Assembly: GCA_030452985.1 (NCBI GenBank)
Contig: JAKDLG010000003.1
Location: 1-64,000, forward strand
Reading direction: 5' to 3'
From: Humibacillus sp.
GTDB lineage: Bacteria > Actinomycetota > Actinomycetes > Actinomycetales > Dermatophilaceae
DNA length: 64,000 nt
A model generated the notes under the pieces. It was not told the origin of the DNA. It made no database searches and was given only the letters and a program-made list of their open reading frames with translations. Each line of letters opens with the position of its first letter. Position 1 is the stretch's first letter. Both the position numbers and the translations under genes were made by a program. Below, one piece after another: positions 46,854 to 56,754 of this stretch.

Positions 46854-47708
46854 GTGACTATCAGCAGCGTTACCAGCGTAGAATTTAATGAGTGGCTGCC
46901 ACCCTCTTCGATTGTGCTATTGATGCTAGGCGCCCTTCTTCTACTCGCGATAGCAGTCGGTCTCGCCGTACAACGAAGGCAACGCAGTCGAGCACAGAAC
47001 AGGCCAATAGCGGAACGTGAGAAGATACGACTGATTATAATGCTTACTTTGAGAAAACGGCACAAACGATTCGCAGGAAAATTGCAAACCAAGAGCATCC
47101 AAGAGGCTAAAAAGATCGGCCTGCAGATAAGCGCTGGCGACTTCGAAGATGCAATCGAGTTCCTTGACGGGAAGGGTCTCATAAAAGAACAGACGTCAGA
47201 ATGGATTCCGCAGTCGCTCAGGATGAATCGAGTTATTCGCCTAACCGCCGCCGGGGCTGACGAAGTTGACCGTGGCTTTCAAGATCAAGATCGACCCACC
47301 GAACATCTTATGGCTCACAAAATTCTAGTCACAGGCACAGGAGCAATCGTGAACTATACCCAAGGCGACAATAGCCCGATCATCAGCAATTCACCCAACT
47401 CAGCCGCAGGAAAGCACATCTCGTATAATGGGCCTGAGTGCTCGATAGACACGGCCGAAGTAGCGAAATTCGTCCAAGAGTACCGTACTCTACTCAGGGC
47501 CATGGAAGTTAACGCGGGTGTGAGTCAAAAGGTAGCCGCACAGTTACAAGTGATCGACGCTGAGGTTCAAAGCGACAAAATGGATGAAGCCGAAGTTCGC
47601 AGAGCAGGTAAGAGCGCCATCGATTTCGCAGGAAAGGTCGGCATTGGGGTTGCTTCGAAGGCTGCCTTCGAAGCTTTGGCGAGTACTTGGCATCATTTCT
47701 TCAACTAA
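46854..47708 (+). CDS. Hypothetical membrane-anchored protein with wHTH-like middle
   Basis: 284 aa, N-terminal TM (SIVLLMLGALLLLAIAVGLAV), EREKIRLIIMLTLRKRH..., GTGAIVNYTQGDNSPIISNS linker, helical C-term; AT-rich relative to flanks. Confidence 0.7.
   Translation: MTISSVTSVEFNEWLPPSSIVLLMLGALLLLAIAVGLAVQRRQRSRAQNRPIAEREKIRLIIMLTLRKRHKRFAGKLQTKSIQEAKKIGLQISAGDFEDAIEFLDGKGLIKEQTSEWIPQSLRMNRVIRLTAAGADEVDRGFQDQDRPTEHLMAHKILVTGTGAIVNYTQGDNSPIISNSPNSAAGKHISYNGPECSIDTAEVAKFVQEYRTLLRAMEVNAGVSQKVAAQLQVIDAEVQSDKMDEAEVRRAGKSAIDFAGKVGIGVASKAAFEALASTWHHFFN
47652..47674. repeat. Perfect 11-bp inverted repeat sharing the TTCGAA core
   Basis: GCTTCGAAGGC-t-GCCTTCGAAGC. Confidence 0.7.
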
Positions 47709-47869
47709 ACATGTATATGCGGCTTGTGTCATCCCGAGCTAAGGTGGCTCTTCAAACTTAACCGGGCAGGTGCGTGGGCCGCGTCGTTGACTTGAGGGGC
47801 CCGTGACCTCGGTGATCATGGCTGTTGTCTACGCAGTCTTGGTCACGAAGGTGAGGTCACGGGCGTGGT

Positions 47870-48190
47870 TTAGCCTACGCAATTACAGGAAGAACAGGTC
47901 ATCAGCGAGGACGCCACGAAGTTCCTCGGCCTGGACGGGTTCGCCCTGATCCGGGTCCAGCTCGAACCGGACGGCGCCCGGGTGGTGCATGTGGTCACCG
48001 CCGACGAGAGCGCCGCAGCCTGCCCGTCCTGTGGGGTCATCTCGACCGCGCGGAAGAGCTCGGCGACCACCCACCCGAGGGACGTGGCCTACGGGCCGGA
48101 CCCGGTCCGGTTGGTGTGGCACAAGAGCCGGTGGCGATGTCGTGAGTCGCTCTGTGAGCGGGGGTCGTTCACCGAGTCGCTGCCGCAGGG
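47870..48190 (+). pseudogene. Truncated ISL3-family transposase (N-terminal zinc-finger region)
   Basis: FLGLDGFALIRVQLEPDGARVVHVVTADESAAACPSCGVISTARKSSATTHPRDVAYGPDPVRLVWHKSRWRCRESLCERGSFTESLPQ; no catalytic domain follows. Confidence 0.65.
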
Positions 48191-48396
48191 CCCGACCCGG
48201 TGCAACCCGGCCAACCAACGACGGCGGATACGGTGGCTCTGCACCCGCCAAAACCGGCGGGTGTCAGCCAGGGAAAACCGCGTTGCCCGGTTAAGTTCGA
48301 GAGCCGCCGGTTTTCAGGGGGCACCTATGAACCGGGTCTATTCCACCCTTGGATCTGGGCCGGCGACCGCCCGCTATCGTGGGCATGCGCACGATG

Positions 48397-49320
48397 CTAC
48401 GCCGCGATCGCCGCTAGGAGCCGTGTGCGGTAGTGGCGCATCCAAGGCTCGCCAAAGTCCAGCGTCTCCAGGCAGGTTTTAACAACTGTATCGGCCCGAA
48501 CGTTCCGCTCTGGCGCCGCCAAGTTGGGATCGCATCGCACTAGGTGCCAAACATAGTGCATTACCCACTTCCCACGCACCAACCGCTCAGGCTTGCCGCA
48601 ACTGAGAGTTTCGGCGGCCTTATCAATCACGGCCTCAAAAGTCTCCGCAAGTCCAGTCTTCGCAACCGCTGCGCCGATTTTCAGGCGAAGTTCATCCGCA
48701 GCCTCTTTCCGCAAGGGGCCGTAACCTTCCGAATTGATACGCGAGTGCTTGGAGTGTTTTACTTCGCACCCGACGCCACACAGATCGGCAGCAATGCCGA
48801 AACTGATCCATTCGAACCAGAGTGACGCGAGCTCTCCGGCCAAATCCGCGCCTGATCTTAAAGCTAAAGCGCATTCTCTGACGGGAAGGGAATAGGCGGA
48901 AGACGCCGCCCTAACAACATCGCCATTGATGAGGATTTCCGCCTCAGCATCCATAGCATTGGTGTAGATTACGTGTGGACTTACTACTTCTCGACCTGCA
49001 AGAGAGTCATAATCTCGATCTAGCCCCATAACTATGTTCCGCGAGCCTGCCGTTGGCGATTGCCGTAACTTCTCGACCTCATCCAAGGCGCGAAATACTG
49101 CTAGTACGTGGTCCTTGCCGCCGGCCACAACCCCATTCACTTCAATCGTTTCCGCCAAACGGACCACCACTCCCATCACCTGCACCTCAGGCAGGCTATT
49201 TGCACATCGCTCAAAAAATGGGCCATCGTGATTTGATCCTTCAACGATTATCCATAAGGCATGCTTTGACAACTTCACCCTGGCAGCAAACGCAAGAACA
49301 TTGCGTCGCAATTTCGTCAT
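48397..49320 (-). CDS. DUF4435/TOPRIM-like protein, AriB-like effector of a PARIS-like system
   Basis: ALWIIVEGSNHDGPFFERC (VEG) and RNIVMGLDRDYDSL (DxD); ATG start overlaps stop of AAA gene (ATGA). Confidence 0.6.
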   Translation of the reverse strand: MTKLRRNVLAFAARVKLSKHALWIIVEGSNHDGPFFERCANSLPEVQVMGVVVRLAETIEVNGVVAGGKDHVLAVFRALDEVEKLRQSPTAGSRNIVMGLDRDYDSLAGREVVSPHVIYTNAMDAEAEILINGDVVRAASSAYSLPVRECALALRSGADLAGELASLWFEWISFGIAADLCGVGCEVKHSKHSRINSEGYGPLRKEAADELRLKIGAAVAKTGLAETFEAVIDKAAETLSCGKPERLVRGKWVMHYVWHLVRCDPNLAAPERNVRADTVVKTCLETLDFGEPWMRHYRTRLLAAIAA

Positions 49321-50519
49321 AGTTCGAACACGAAGTCGTCGTTGATTTCGGCCATGATTTCCGGTGAATGAGTCGCTAATAGTAGCTGGCATGCGGGATT
49401 AACCGTCTTCATGGACTTGACAAGTACTTGCTGCCAATCAACGTGCATGCTCAATTCGGGCTCATCGATCATGACCGTATCTTCTTCAGCGGCTAGCACC
49501 TCCAACATCAAGCGGAGAAGTTGCTTCTCTCCCGATGAGAGCGATCGCAACGGAATGGTCGCGCCCTCCAGCTCAACGGAAAGGCCGGCTCGCCCCAGAG
49601 CGCTGGTTCCGAGTGAGAGCTTCTTTCCTCCTGAGTAAAGTGACTCGACCACTTTCTGGAACTCGGTCTGCGGATTAAGCGCCTCTGAGACGTCGGCCGT
49701 AACTTCTTGGATTGTCCGCACTACGCCACGCAAGTCGGATTCATTACCATACCGCCTAAGGAATTCCGGCTTGCCGAATCGAAGAGAGATTCGCTGTTCC
49801 CGAAGAAAATTCTCAACGAGCACGTAGGCCTGCTCCGCGGACACCTCTGGCGCGCCACCGGCGCTGATACCCGCGCCCGCGCCTCCCCCGAACAGGATCG
49901 CAAGGATGGCTGCCAAGCCTTGTTGCTGAATGGCTCGAATGCGACCGAGCGCCTCGTTGTTGTAAGCCTGCCAACGCTGTCGTACCTGATGAGCGAAATC
50001 TGTATCCAAGAAGTCATCGTCGATGGTTCCTTGAATACGTCCAGGTCGGTTGGAGATTTGCGTAAGCCGCGATATGGGCATATATGAGTGCCTGTACGGG
50101 GCGTCCTTACGACTGCTCCGGCTTGGCAGTCGTCCCGGCACTAGCGGCTTGGAAAGTTGTCCCTCGAGTAAGATTGTGTCCCAGGCCTTTTGCTCCCGGA
50201 CCTCTTGCCACATCCCCTCACCCATCGGCTCCAATTGCATGCCGTCTTCATCATCAGCGGCGATCGACTCTTTGTCTAGCGTCCGTCGAAGTTTCGCCCC
50301 AAACTGACTGCTCCAGAATATCACCTCCGCAGACTCGAAAGGAACGTACTTTAAAGCATCCACGTCATTACGCATTGCAGCATGCAGAATCTTTAACAGG
50401 GAAGTCTTTCCAGATCCGTTCAACCCCCAGAAGATGTTGACTTGCCGGTCGAGCGTCCGACTGACGTCAGCGCTCCTCCCTGCAAGCCCCGTTACCCTAA
50501 AATACTCGATATAGGCCAA
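49317..50519 (-). CDS. AAA/ABC-type ATPase, AriA-like sensor of a PARIS-like system
   Basis: Walker A WGLNGSGKTSLLK, signature LSSGEKQLLRL, Walker B TVMIDEPELSMH, ATHSPEI; TTG start at 50519 preceded by AAGGAAGGG. Confidence 0.7.
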   Translation of the reverse strand: MAYIEYFRVTGLAGRSADVSRTLDRQVNIFWGLNGSGKTSLLKILHAAMRNDVDALKYVPFESAEVIFWSSQFGAKLRRTLDKESIAADDEDGMQLEPMGEGMWQEVREQKAWDTILLEGQLSKPLVPGRLPSRSSRKDAPYRHSYMPISRLTQISNRPGRIQGTIDDDFLDTDFAHQVRQRWQAYNNEALGRIRAIQQQGLAAILAILFGGGAGAGISAGGAPEVSAEQAYVLVENFLREQRISLRFGKPEFLRRYGNESDLRGVVRTIQEVTADVSEALNPQTEFQKVVESLYSGGKKLSLGTSALGRAGLSVELEGATIPLRSLSSGEKQLLRLMLEVLAAEEDTVMIDEPELSMHVDWQQVLVKSMKTVNPACQLLLATHSPEIMAEINDDFVFEL

Positions 50520-50820
50520 AGCAGATACCCTTCCTTGCGACTTACTCGACCCTACGACATGCGGTGGGCTCAGGGCGCCTGCCGCCGGTCCACTCACGCC
50601 CACTCTGTCCGAAAGGACGCATGTTGGTGGGAGCCCGCGTAGTGACCGGGCGCGCTGCGCGCATCCCCAGGACGCACCTCGCCCTGCTCGCCATACCTCG
50701 CGTACGCCGGCCGTCAGCACCGTCGCCCTGAACTCTGGCAGCGGGATCAGCCAACGTGCGAGCTTCGTTCGTCATCGAACCGGTGCAGCGGCGCGCCCGT
50801 CGAAATGAAAGCGGTAGCGG

Positions 50821-51423
50821 TTAGCGGGTCAGGCTGACGAGCAGCTGCGGCCTCGGTAGGCCTGCCAGGTCGTCGAACTCCTCGGCGATGCGGTCGACGA
50901 GGGGCTGGAGAAAGAGGCGCCCGAGCTGTCGCACCATGATTGTCACGACTTGCTCGCCGACGGTTTGCCGCGTCGAGGCCAAACCCGCAGAGCGCAGGTC
51001 GTGCACCTGCTGGGCGGTCAGCTCGGTGAGGCGGCTCACCAGGTCTTTGCGGTCACCACCGCCGTGCAGAATCGCGCGCCGGAGGTAGTCAACAACCGCC
51101 GGATTATCGGCGAGCATCTCCGCGACGGCGACGTCACGCGCCGCGACTAGTTCGGCCGCCGGGCGGTCGGCCACGGGTACTGACGCGATCGCCTCGGCGA
51201 ACAGGTCGACGACCTCAAGCTCGACCGCGTCGCACAGCGCCTCCTTCGTGCCGTAGTGGTGCACGATCAGGCCGACCGTGACGCCGGCCGAGGCGGCGAC
51301 GGTGCGCAAAGAGGTTGCGCCCACGCCGTGCTCGGCGAAAAGGTGCAGGGCCTCCCGGCGGATGCGCGCCTTCGCAGTGAGGTCATCGGAGCGGGCCCGG
51401 GGCCCAGCCGCCCGCTCTGTCAT
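50821..51423 (-). CDS. TetR family regulator
   Basis: KARIRREALHLFAEHGVGATSLRTVAASAGVTVGLIVHHYGTKEALCDAVE. Confidence 0.9.
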   Translation of the reverse strand: MTERAAGPRARSDDLTAKARIRREALHLFAEHGVGATSLRTVAASAGVTVGLIVHHYGTKEALCDAVELEVVDLFAEAIASVPVADRPAAELVAARDVAVAEMLADNPAVVDYLRRAILHGGGDRKDLVSRLTELTAQQVHDLRSAGLASTRQTVGEQVVTIMVRQLGRLFLQPLVDRIAEEFDDLAGLPRPQLLVSLTR

Positions 51424-51466
51424 GTCGACCTCACCTTCTCCTGTCCCGCCAGTTTCAGCAAAGTAT

Positions 51467-51500
51467 TGCACGCACGTATAAAAGACTGTACACATGTATA
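51467..51500. promoter_or_regulatory. Direct operator repeats for TetR, 20-bp phased
   Basis: TGCACGCACGTATA (51467-51480) and TGTACACATGTATA (51487-51500), 11/14 identical. Confidence 0.6.
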
Positions 51501-51527
51501 GGAAGTGCTCGCCGACGAGGAGGCTCA

Positions 51528-52454
51528 ATGACGACGCGGTCAAACGATCCGCTGGCCGGTGTCACGGTGGTCTCCGTCGCCGTCAACCTGCCCGGCCCGG
51601 TTGCGGCAGCGCGACTCGCGTCGATGGGGGCAACGGTCATCAAGGTGGAGCCGCCGACCGGCGACCCCCTGCGCAGCGTGGTGCCGAGCTGGTACGACGA
51701 GCTCGCCAGCGGTCAGGAGGTCGTCAGCCTCGACCTCAAAGACGCGGCCGATCGCGCGCAGTTCGAGATCCGGCTGGCCGGCGCCGACGTGCTGCTGACC
51801 TCGATGCGCCCGTCGGCCTCGGCGCGGCTGCGACTGGCCGAAAGTGCCCTGCGGCACGGGCTCGTGCTCGTCGAGATCGTCGGTTACGACGGCGACCGCG
51901 CCGAAGAGGCCGGTCACGACCTCACCTACCAGGCGGTGCACGGCACCGTGCTTCCGCCGACGATGCCGCTCGTTCCCCTCGTCGACCTGCTCGGCGCCGA
52001 GCGCGCCGTGAGCGCCGTGCTCGCCGGCCTGCGCCAACGCGACCACAGCGAGCCGGGCAAACCAGGCCAGCAAAACGACCCAGCACCGCACCTGACGGTC
52101 GTGCTCGACGACGTGGCCCAGCACGCGGCATCCGCCGTGCGGCACGGCCTCACCGGACCGAACGACGTGCTCGGCGGGGCCTCCCCCGTCTACGGGCTCT
52201 ACCCGACCGCCGACGGCCACGTCGCGGTCGGCGCCGTCGAGCCGCACTTCGCCGCCCGCCTCGGCCACGTCGTGGGAACGACCCGCGACGAGCTGACGGC
52301 CCGCTTCGCGACCGACACCAGCGACCACTGGGAGGCGGTCGGCCGCAAGCACGACATCCCCATCGTGGCCGTACACGACCCCCGCACGCTGCGGGCGACC
52401 AGCCCCGCCGCCACCTCGAAGCCCCAGCCCGCAGCCACCCCGACCCACTCCTGA
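51528..52454 (+). CDS. CaiB/BaiF CoA-transferase family protein
   Basis: LAGVTVVSVAVNLPGPVAAARLASMGATVIKVEPPTGDPLR; VYGLYPTADGHVAVGAVEPHF. Confidence 0.85.
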   Translation: MTTRSNDPLAGVTVVSVAVNLPGPVAAARLASMGATVIKVEPPTGDPLRSVVPSWYDELASGQEVVSLDLKDAADRAQFEIRLAGADVLLTSMRPSASARLRLAESALRHGLVLVEIVGYDGDRAEEAGHDLTYQAVHGTVLPPTMPLVPLVDLLGAERAVSAVLAGLRQRDHSEPGKPGQQNDPAPHLTVVLDDVAQHAASAVRHGLTGPNDVLGGASPVYGLYPTADGHVAVGAVEPHFAARLGHVVGTTRDELTARFATDTSDHWEAVGRKHDIPIVAVHDPRTLRATSPAATSKPQPAATPTHS

Positions 52455-52475
52455 CCGCAGCCCTATGGAGGCGCC

Positions 52476-53991
52476 ATGCCCAGTCTCGCCGAGGTTCTCG
52501 CCCGCTCTGCCCGACGCACCCCCGACCGGGTCGCCGTGCAGTTCGGCCCCGAGACGCTGACGTACGCGGCGCTCGACGAGCGCGTCAACCGGCTCGCGCG
52601 TGAACTCGCAGCCCGCGGTCTCGGCAAGGGCGACCGGATGCTGCTCGTCGCTGGCAACAGCGACGCCTTCGTCGTGGCCCTCTACGCCGGCCTGCGGCTC
52701 GGCGCGATCGTCGTGCCCGTCAACCCGCGGTCGGCCGCCCCCGAGATCGACTACTTCGTCACCGACTCGGGGGCGAAACTGCTGCTGTTCGGCCCCGAAC
52801 TCGCCACCAACATCCAGGCCTGGCACGACCTGCCCGACCGGGCCGGCGACCTTCCTGCCCTTGTGCTCGGTGCGGCATCCAGCTTCGACGACGTGCTCGC
52901 CGCCTCGCTGAACCAGTCGGCCGACCCTGTCGAGGTGGAGGTCAGGGAGGACGACGACGCGCTCATCATCTATACGTCAGGCACGACAGGGCGACCCAAG
53001 GGCGCCCTGTTCGACCAGCACCGTGTGCTCTGGGTGGGCATCAACACCGCCTTTGGCCTCGGCCTGCGCGAGGGGGAGCGGATGCTGCACGTCGCCCCGC
53101 TCTACCACTCCGCGGCCCTCAACATGCTGCTCATCGGCGGCATGAGCTACGGCGCCACGCACGTCATCCTGCCCGCCTTCGACCCCGAGAAGGTGCTCGA
53201 GACGCTCGAGCGCGAACACATCACGATGTTCTTCGGTGTGCCGACGATGTACACCTTTCTGCTGCGCAGCCCCTCCATCGGCACCCGCGACCTGTCGAGC
53301 CTGCGGGTCTGCATGTACGGCGCGGCCCCGATGCCGGCCACCACCGCCCAGGCCATCGTCGCCGCGCTGCCGGGGGCCACCGTCATCCAGGCCTGCGGGC
53401 AGACGGAGGCCGGCCCCGGCGGCATCCTGTTGCAGCACGACGAGGTGCTGGCCCAGCCGAGTGCGAGCGGCCGCACCGCGGTGCCCAACACGGAGGTGCG
53501 CATCGTCGATCTCGACGACCACGACGTGTCTCCGGGCGGGGTCGGCGAGATGATCGTGCGCGGCGAGACCGTGATGAAGGGCTACTGGGGCAAGCCAGAG
53601 GCGACCGCCGAGACCATGCGCGACGGGTGGCTGCACACGGGTGACCTCGCCCTCATCGACGCCGACGGCTACATCACGATCGTCGACCGCATGAAGGACA
53701 TGATCATCACCGGCGGCCGCAACGTGTACTCCGCCGAGGTCGAGCGCGCCCTCACAGGGCACCCTGCGGTCGGCGACATCGCCATCATCGGGCGCCCGTC
53801 AGACGACTACGGCGAGACGGTCGTCGCCGTCGTGACCCCACGCGACGGGGCCACGCTCACGCTCGATGAGCTGCGCGAGTTCGGCAAGCCGCTGCTCAGC
53901 CCCCACAAGCTGCCCCGAGACCTCGTGCTCGCCGAGATACCCCGCAACCCGTCGGGCAAGATTCTCAAGCACCGCGTGCGGGCGGCCATCG
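52476..53991 (+). CDS. AMP-dependent acyl-CoA synthetase/ligase (3' end uncertain)
   Basis: IIYTSGTTGRPKGALFDQ, GWLHTGDLALIDADGYITIVDRMKDMIITGGRNVYSAEVE, NPSGKILKHRVRAAIGG; no in-frame stop until 54725. Confidence 0.85.
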
Positions 53992-54816
53992 GTGGCTGCG
54001 ATCGACAGCACCGACACCGCCGCCAGCGACAAGGACTCGGCCCCGCCGGTCGCGGCCCCCAGCACCCTGCGGGTCACCCAGGCGAACGGCATCCTCACTC
54101 TCGAGCTGGCTCGCCCCGAGCGCCGCAACGCCCTCAACCCGCGGCTGCGCGAGGAGCTCTGTGCCGCCCTCGCGGCCGCCGCGACCGACGAGACGACCAG
54201 GGTCGTCGTGCTCACCGGCGCCGGGGGCCACTTCTGCGCGGGCGCCGACCTGCTCGACCTCGACGTCGACGGGCTGGCCGACGAGATGGCGGCCCTCGGC
54301 GGCATGATTCTCGTGCTGCGGGCGCTGCCGCAGCCGGTCATCGCCAAGGTGAGCGGCCACGCGGCCGGGGCCGGCGCCAACCTGGCGCTGGCCTGCGACC
54401 TCGTCATCGCCGACGAGAGCGCCCGGTTCACCCAGATCTTCGCCCGCGTCGGACTCTCGCCCGACCTCGGCGGCAGCTGGATCCTCCCCCGCCTCGTCGG
54501 CCCCCAGAAGGCCCGCGAGCTCGCCCTGCTCGGCGACGAGGTCGACGGGCGCACGGCCGCGCAGATCGGCCTGGTCATGCGCTGCGTTCCGAACGACGAG
54601 CTCGACGCCACCGTCGGCGAGCTGGCCGCGCGCCTGGCCGGCTACTCCCCCCAGGCGCAGGCCCGCACCAAGCACCTGCTCGACGACGCGTGGACCACCA
54701 CGCTCGCCGAGGCCCTCGAGCGTGAGACCGCCGCCCAGGTGGCCAACGCCGCGACCCCCGAGTTTCACCAAGCCCTCACCCGATTTCGTACCCGTCACCA
54801 AGGAGACCGAGCATGA
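53992..54816 (+). CDS. Enoyl-CoA hydratase/isomerase
   Basis: GILTLELARPERRNALNPRLREEL, GAGGHFCAGADLLDL, GHAAGAGANLALACDLVIADESARF; GTG start in overlapping frame. Confidence 0.85.
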   Translation: MAAIDSTDTAASDKDSAPPVAAPSTLRVTQANGILTLELARPERRNALNPRLREELCAALAAAATDETTRVVVLTGAGGHFCAGADLLDLDVDGLADEMAALGGMILVLRALPQPVIAKVSGHAAGAGANLALACDLVIADESARFTQIFARVGLSPDLGGSWILPRLVGPQKARELALLGDEVDGRTAAQIGLVMRCVPNDELDATVGELAARLAGYSPQAQARTKHLLDDAWTTTLAEALERETAAQVANAATPEFHQALTRFRTRHQGDRA

Positions 54817-55988
54817 CCCGTGAAGCCGTCATCGTCGACGCCGTTCGCACCCCCGTCGGGCGGCGCGGCGGCCAACTGCGCGACTGGCACCCCGTCGACC
54901 TGCTCGCCCACACCCTCACCCATCTCGTGGAGCGCACCGGGGTCGACGCCGAGCGCCTCGACGACGTGGTCGTCGGGTGCGCCATCCAGCGCGGCGAGCA
55001 GTCGGGCAACGTCGCCCGCAACGCCCTGCTCGGCGCCGGCCTGCCGATCGGCCTGCCGGGCACAACGCTCGACCGCCAGTGCGGGTCGGGCCAGCAGGCC
55101 GTGCACTTCGCCGCCCAGGCCATCAAGTCGGACGAGTACGACTTCGCCATCGGGGCCGGCGTCGAGTCGATGAGCCGGGTCGACCTCGGCCCGCTCTTCA
55201 CCCCCGGCGGTCAGCAGGGCGAGTGGTACGGCGAGCGCGTGCTGGCCCGGTTCGACGGCAACCTGCCCGCGCAGGGCCCGTCGGTCGAGCTCGTCGCGAA
55301 GAAGTGGGGCTTCACCCGCGAGCAGCTCGACGTGTTCAGCCTGCGCAGCCACCGGCTCGCGGCAGCCGCAACGGATGCCGGCCACTTCGCCTCTGCCCTG
55401 GTGCCCCTCGACGGCACGACCAAGTCGGGCGAGACCGTGGCGATGACCCGCGACGAGGGCATCCGCCCCGACGTCGACCCCGCGCGCGTGGCATCCCTGC
55501 AGCCGGTGTTCGCCGCCGACGGCGTGATCACCGCCGCCAACGCGTCGCAGGTCAGCGACGGCGCCGCGGCCCTGCTCGTGGCCGAACGCGCTGCAGCGGA
55601 GGCCGCTGGGCTGCGACCGCGGGCCCGCATCGTCTCGATGGCGGTCGCCGCCGACGACCCGGTGCTCCAGTTCACCGCGGTGCTGCCGGCCACCCAGAAG
55701 GCGCTGACGCAGGCGGGCTTGACCATCGGTGACATCGACCTCGTCGAGGTCAACGAGGCCTTCGCACCGGTGCCGCTGATGTGGCGCGAGGAGTTCGGCT
55801 ACCCCGAAGACCAGCTCAACGTGAACGGCGGCTCCATCGCCATCGGGCACCCGCTCGGCTCGACGGGCGCCCGCCTGCTCACCCAGCTGCTGAACGAGCT
55901 CGAGCGGCGCGAGGCCCGCTACGGGCTGCTGACCATCTGCGAGGGCGGCGGCATGGCCAACGCCACCATCATCGAACGAATCGCCTGA
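54813..55988 (+). CDS. Acetyl-CoA acetyltransferase (thiolase)
   Basis: [53 protein letters not shown]. Confidence 0.95.
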   Translation: MTREAVIVDAVRTPVGRRGGQLRDWHPVDLLAHTLTHLVERTGVDAERLDDVVVGCAIQRGEQSGNVARNALLGAGLPIGLPGTTLDRQCGSGQQAVHFAAQAIKSDEYDFAIGAGVESMSRVDLGPLFTPGGQQGEWYGERVLARFDGNLPAQGPSVELVAKKWGFTREQLDVFSLRSHRLAAAATDAGHFASALVPLDGTTKSGETVAMTRDEGIRPDVDPARVASLQPVFAADGVITAANASQVSDGAAALLVAERAAAEAAGLRPRARIVSMAVAADDPVLQFTAVLPATQKALTQAGLTIGDIDLVEVNEAFAPVPLMWREEFGYPEDQLNVNGGSIAIGHPLGSTGARLLTQLLNELERREARYGLLTICEGGGMANATIIERIA

Positions 55989-55999
55989 GGAGCCACCCC

Positions 56000-56743
56000 G
56001 TGCAGATCAGCAACCGCACCTTTCTCGTGACCGGAGGCGCCTCCGGCCTGGGCGGCGCCACCGCGGCCGCCCTGCTCGAGCGAGGGGCCCATGTCGTGGT
56101 CGCCGACCGCGCTGGCAGTGCGCCCGAAGGCGCCGTGTTCGTGACGACCGACGTCACCGATGCCGACGCCGTCACCCATGCCGTCGAAGTGGCAGGCCAG
56201 CAGCCGGGCCCACTCTCGGGAGTCGTCAACTGCGCGGGCATCGGAGTCGCGCAGAAGGTGCTCGGCAAGACCGGGCCGCACGACCTCGGCGCCTTTCTCA
56301 AGGTGCTCGAGGTGAACCTGGCCGGCACCTTCAACGTCATCCGGCTCGCCTCTGACGCGATGAAGGACGCCGAGGCGGTGCCCGACGGCGAACGTGGGGT
56401 GATCATCAACACTGCGTCGGCCGCGGCCTTCGACGGCCAGATCGGGCAGGCCGCCTACGCCGCCTCCAAGGGCGGCATCGTCGCCATGACGCTCCCGATC
56501 GCGCGTGAACTCGCGCGCTACGGCATCCGGGTCGCGACGATCGCCCCGGGCCTGTTCCTCACCCCGATGATGGGCGAGCTGCCCGACGCGGCCCGCGCGT
56601 CGTTGGGCCAGCAGGTGCCGTTCCCACCCCGCCTCGGTGACCCGAGCGAGTTCGCCGCCTTGGCGGTGCACATCATCGAGAACCAGATGATCAACGGCGA
56701 GGTCATCCGCCTCGACGGTGCCCTGCGCATGGCCGCCCGCTGA
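56000..56743 (+). CDS. SDR, 3-hydroxyacyl-CoA dehydrogenase type II-like
   Basis: [64 protein letters not shown]. Confidence 0.85.
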   Translation: MQISNRTFLVTGGASGLGGATAAALLERGAHVVVADRAGSAPEGAVFVTTDVTDADAVTHAVEVAGQQPGPLSGVVNCAGIGVAQKVLGKTGPHDLGAFLKVLEVNLAGTFNVIRLASDAMKDAEAVPDGERGVIINTASAAAFDGQIGQAAYAASKGGIVAMTLPIARELARYGIRVATIAPGLFLTPMMGELPDAARASLGQQVPFPPRLGDPSEFAALAVHIIENQMINGEVIRLDGALRMAAR

Positions 56744-56754
56744 AAGGATCTGAC

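Noticed and set aside
48242-48263. CACCCGCC-aaaacc-GGCGGGTG hairpin after the ISL3 fragment
   Set aside because: No U-tract and no clear upstream functional gene; not enough to call a terminator or attachment site
48418-48450. GAGCCGTGTGCGGT resembling the 5' half of a group II intron domain V
   Set aside because: It overlaps the C-terminal codons of the AriB-like gene, the expected GNRA loop and complementary second half are not clear, and no intron RT domains are recognisable nearby; probably coincidental or at most very degraded debris
51540-52826. 428-aa minus-strand ORF opposite CaiB/ligase
   Set aside because: Shadow ORF; low-complexity Gly/Val/Arg/His composition
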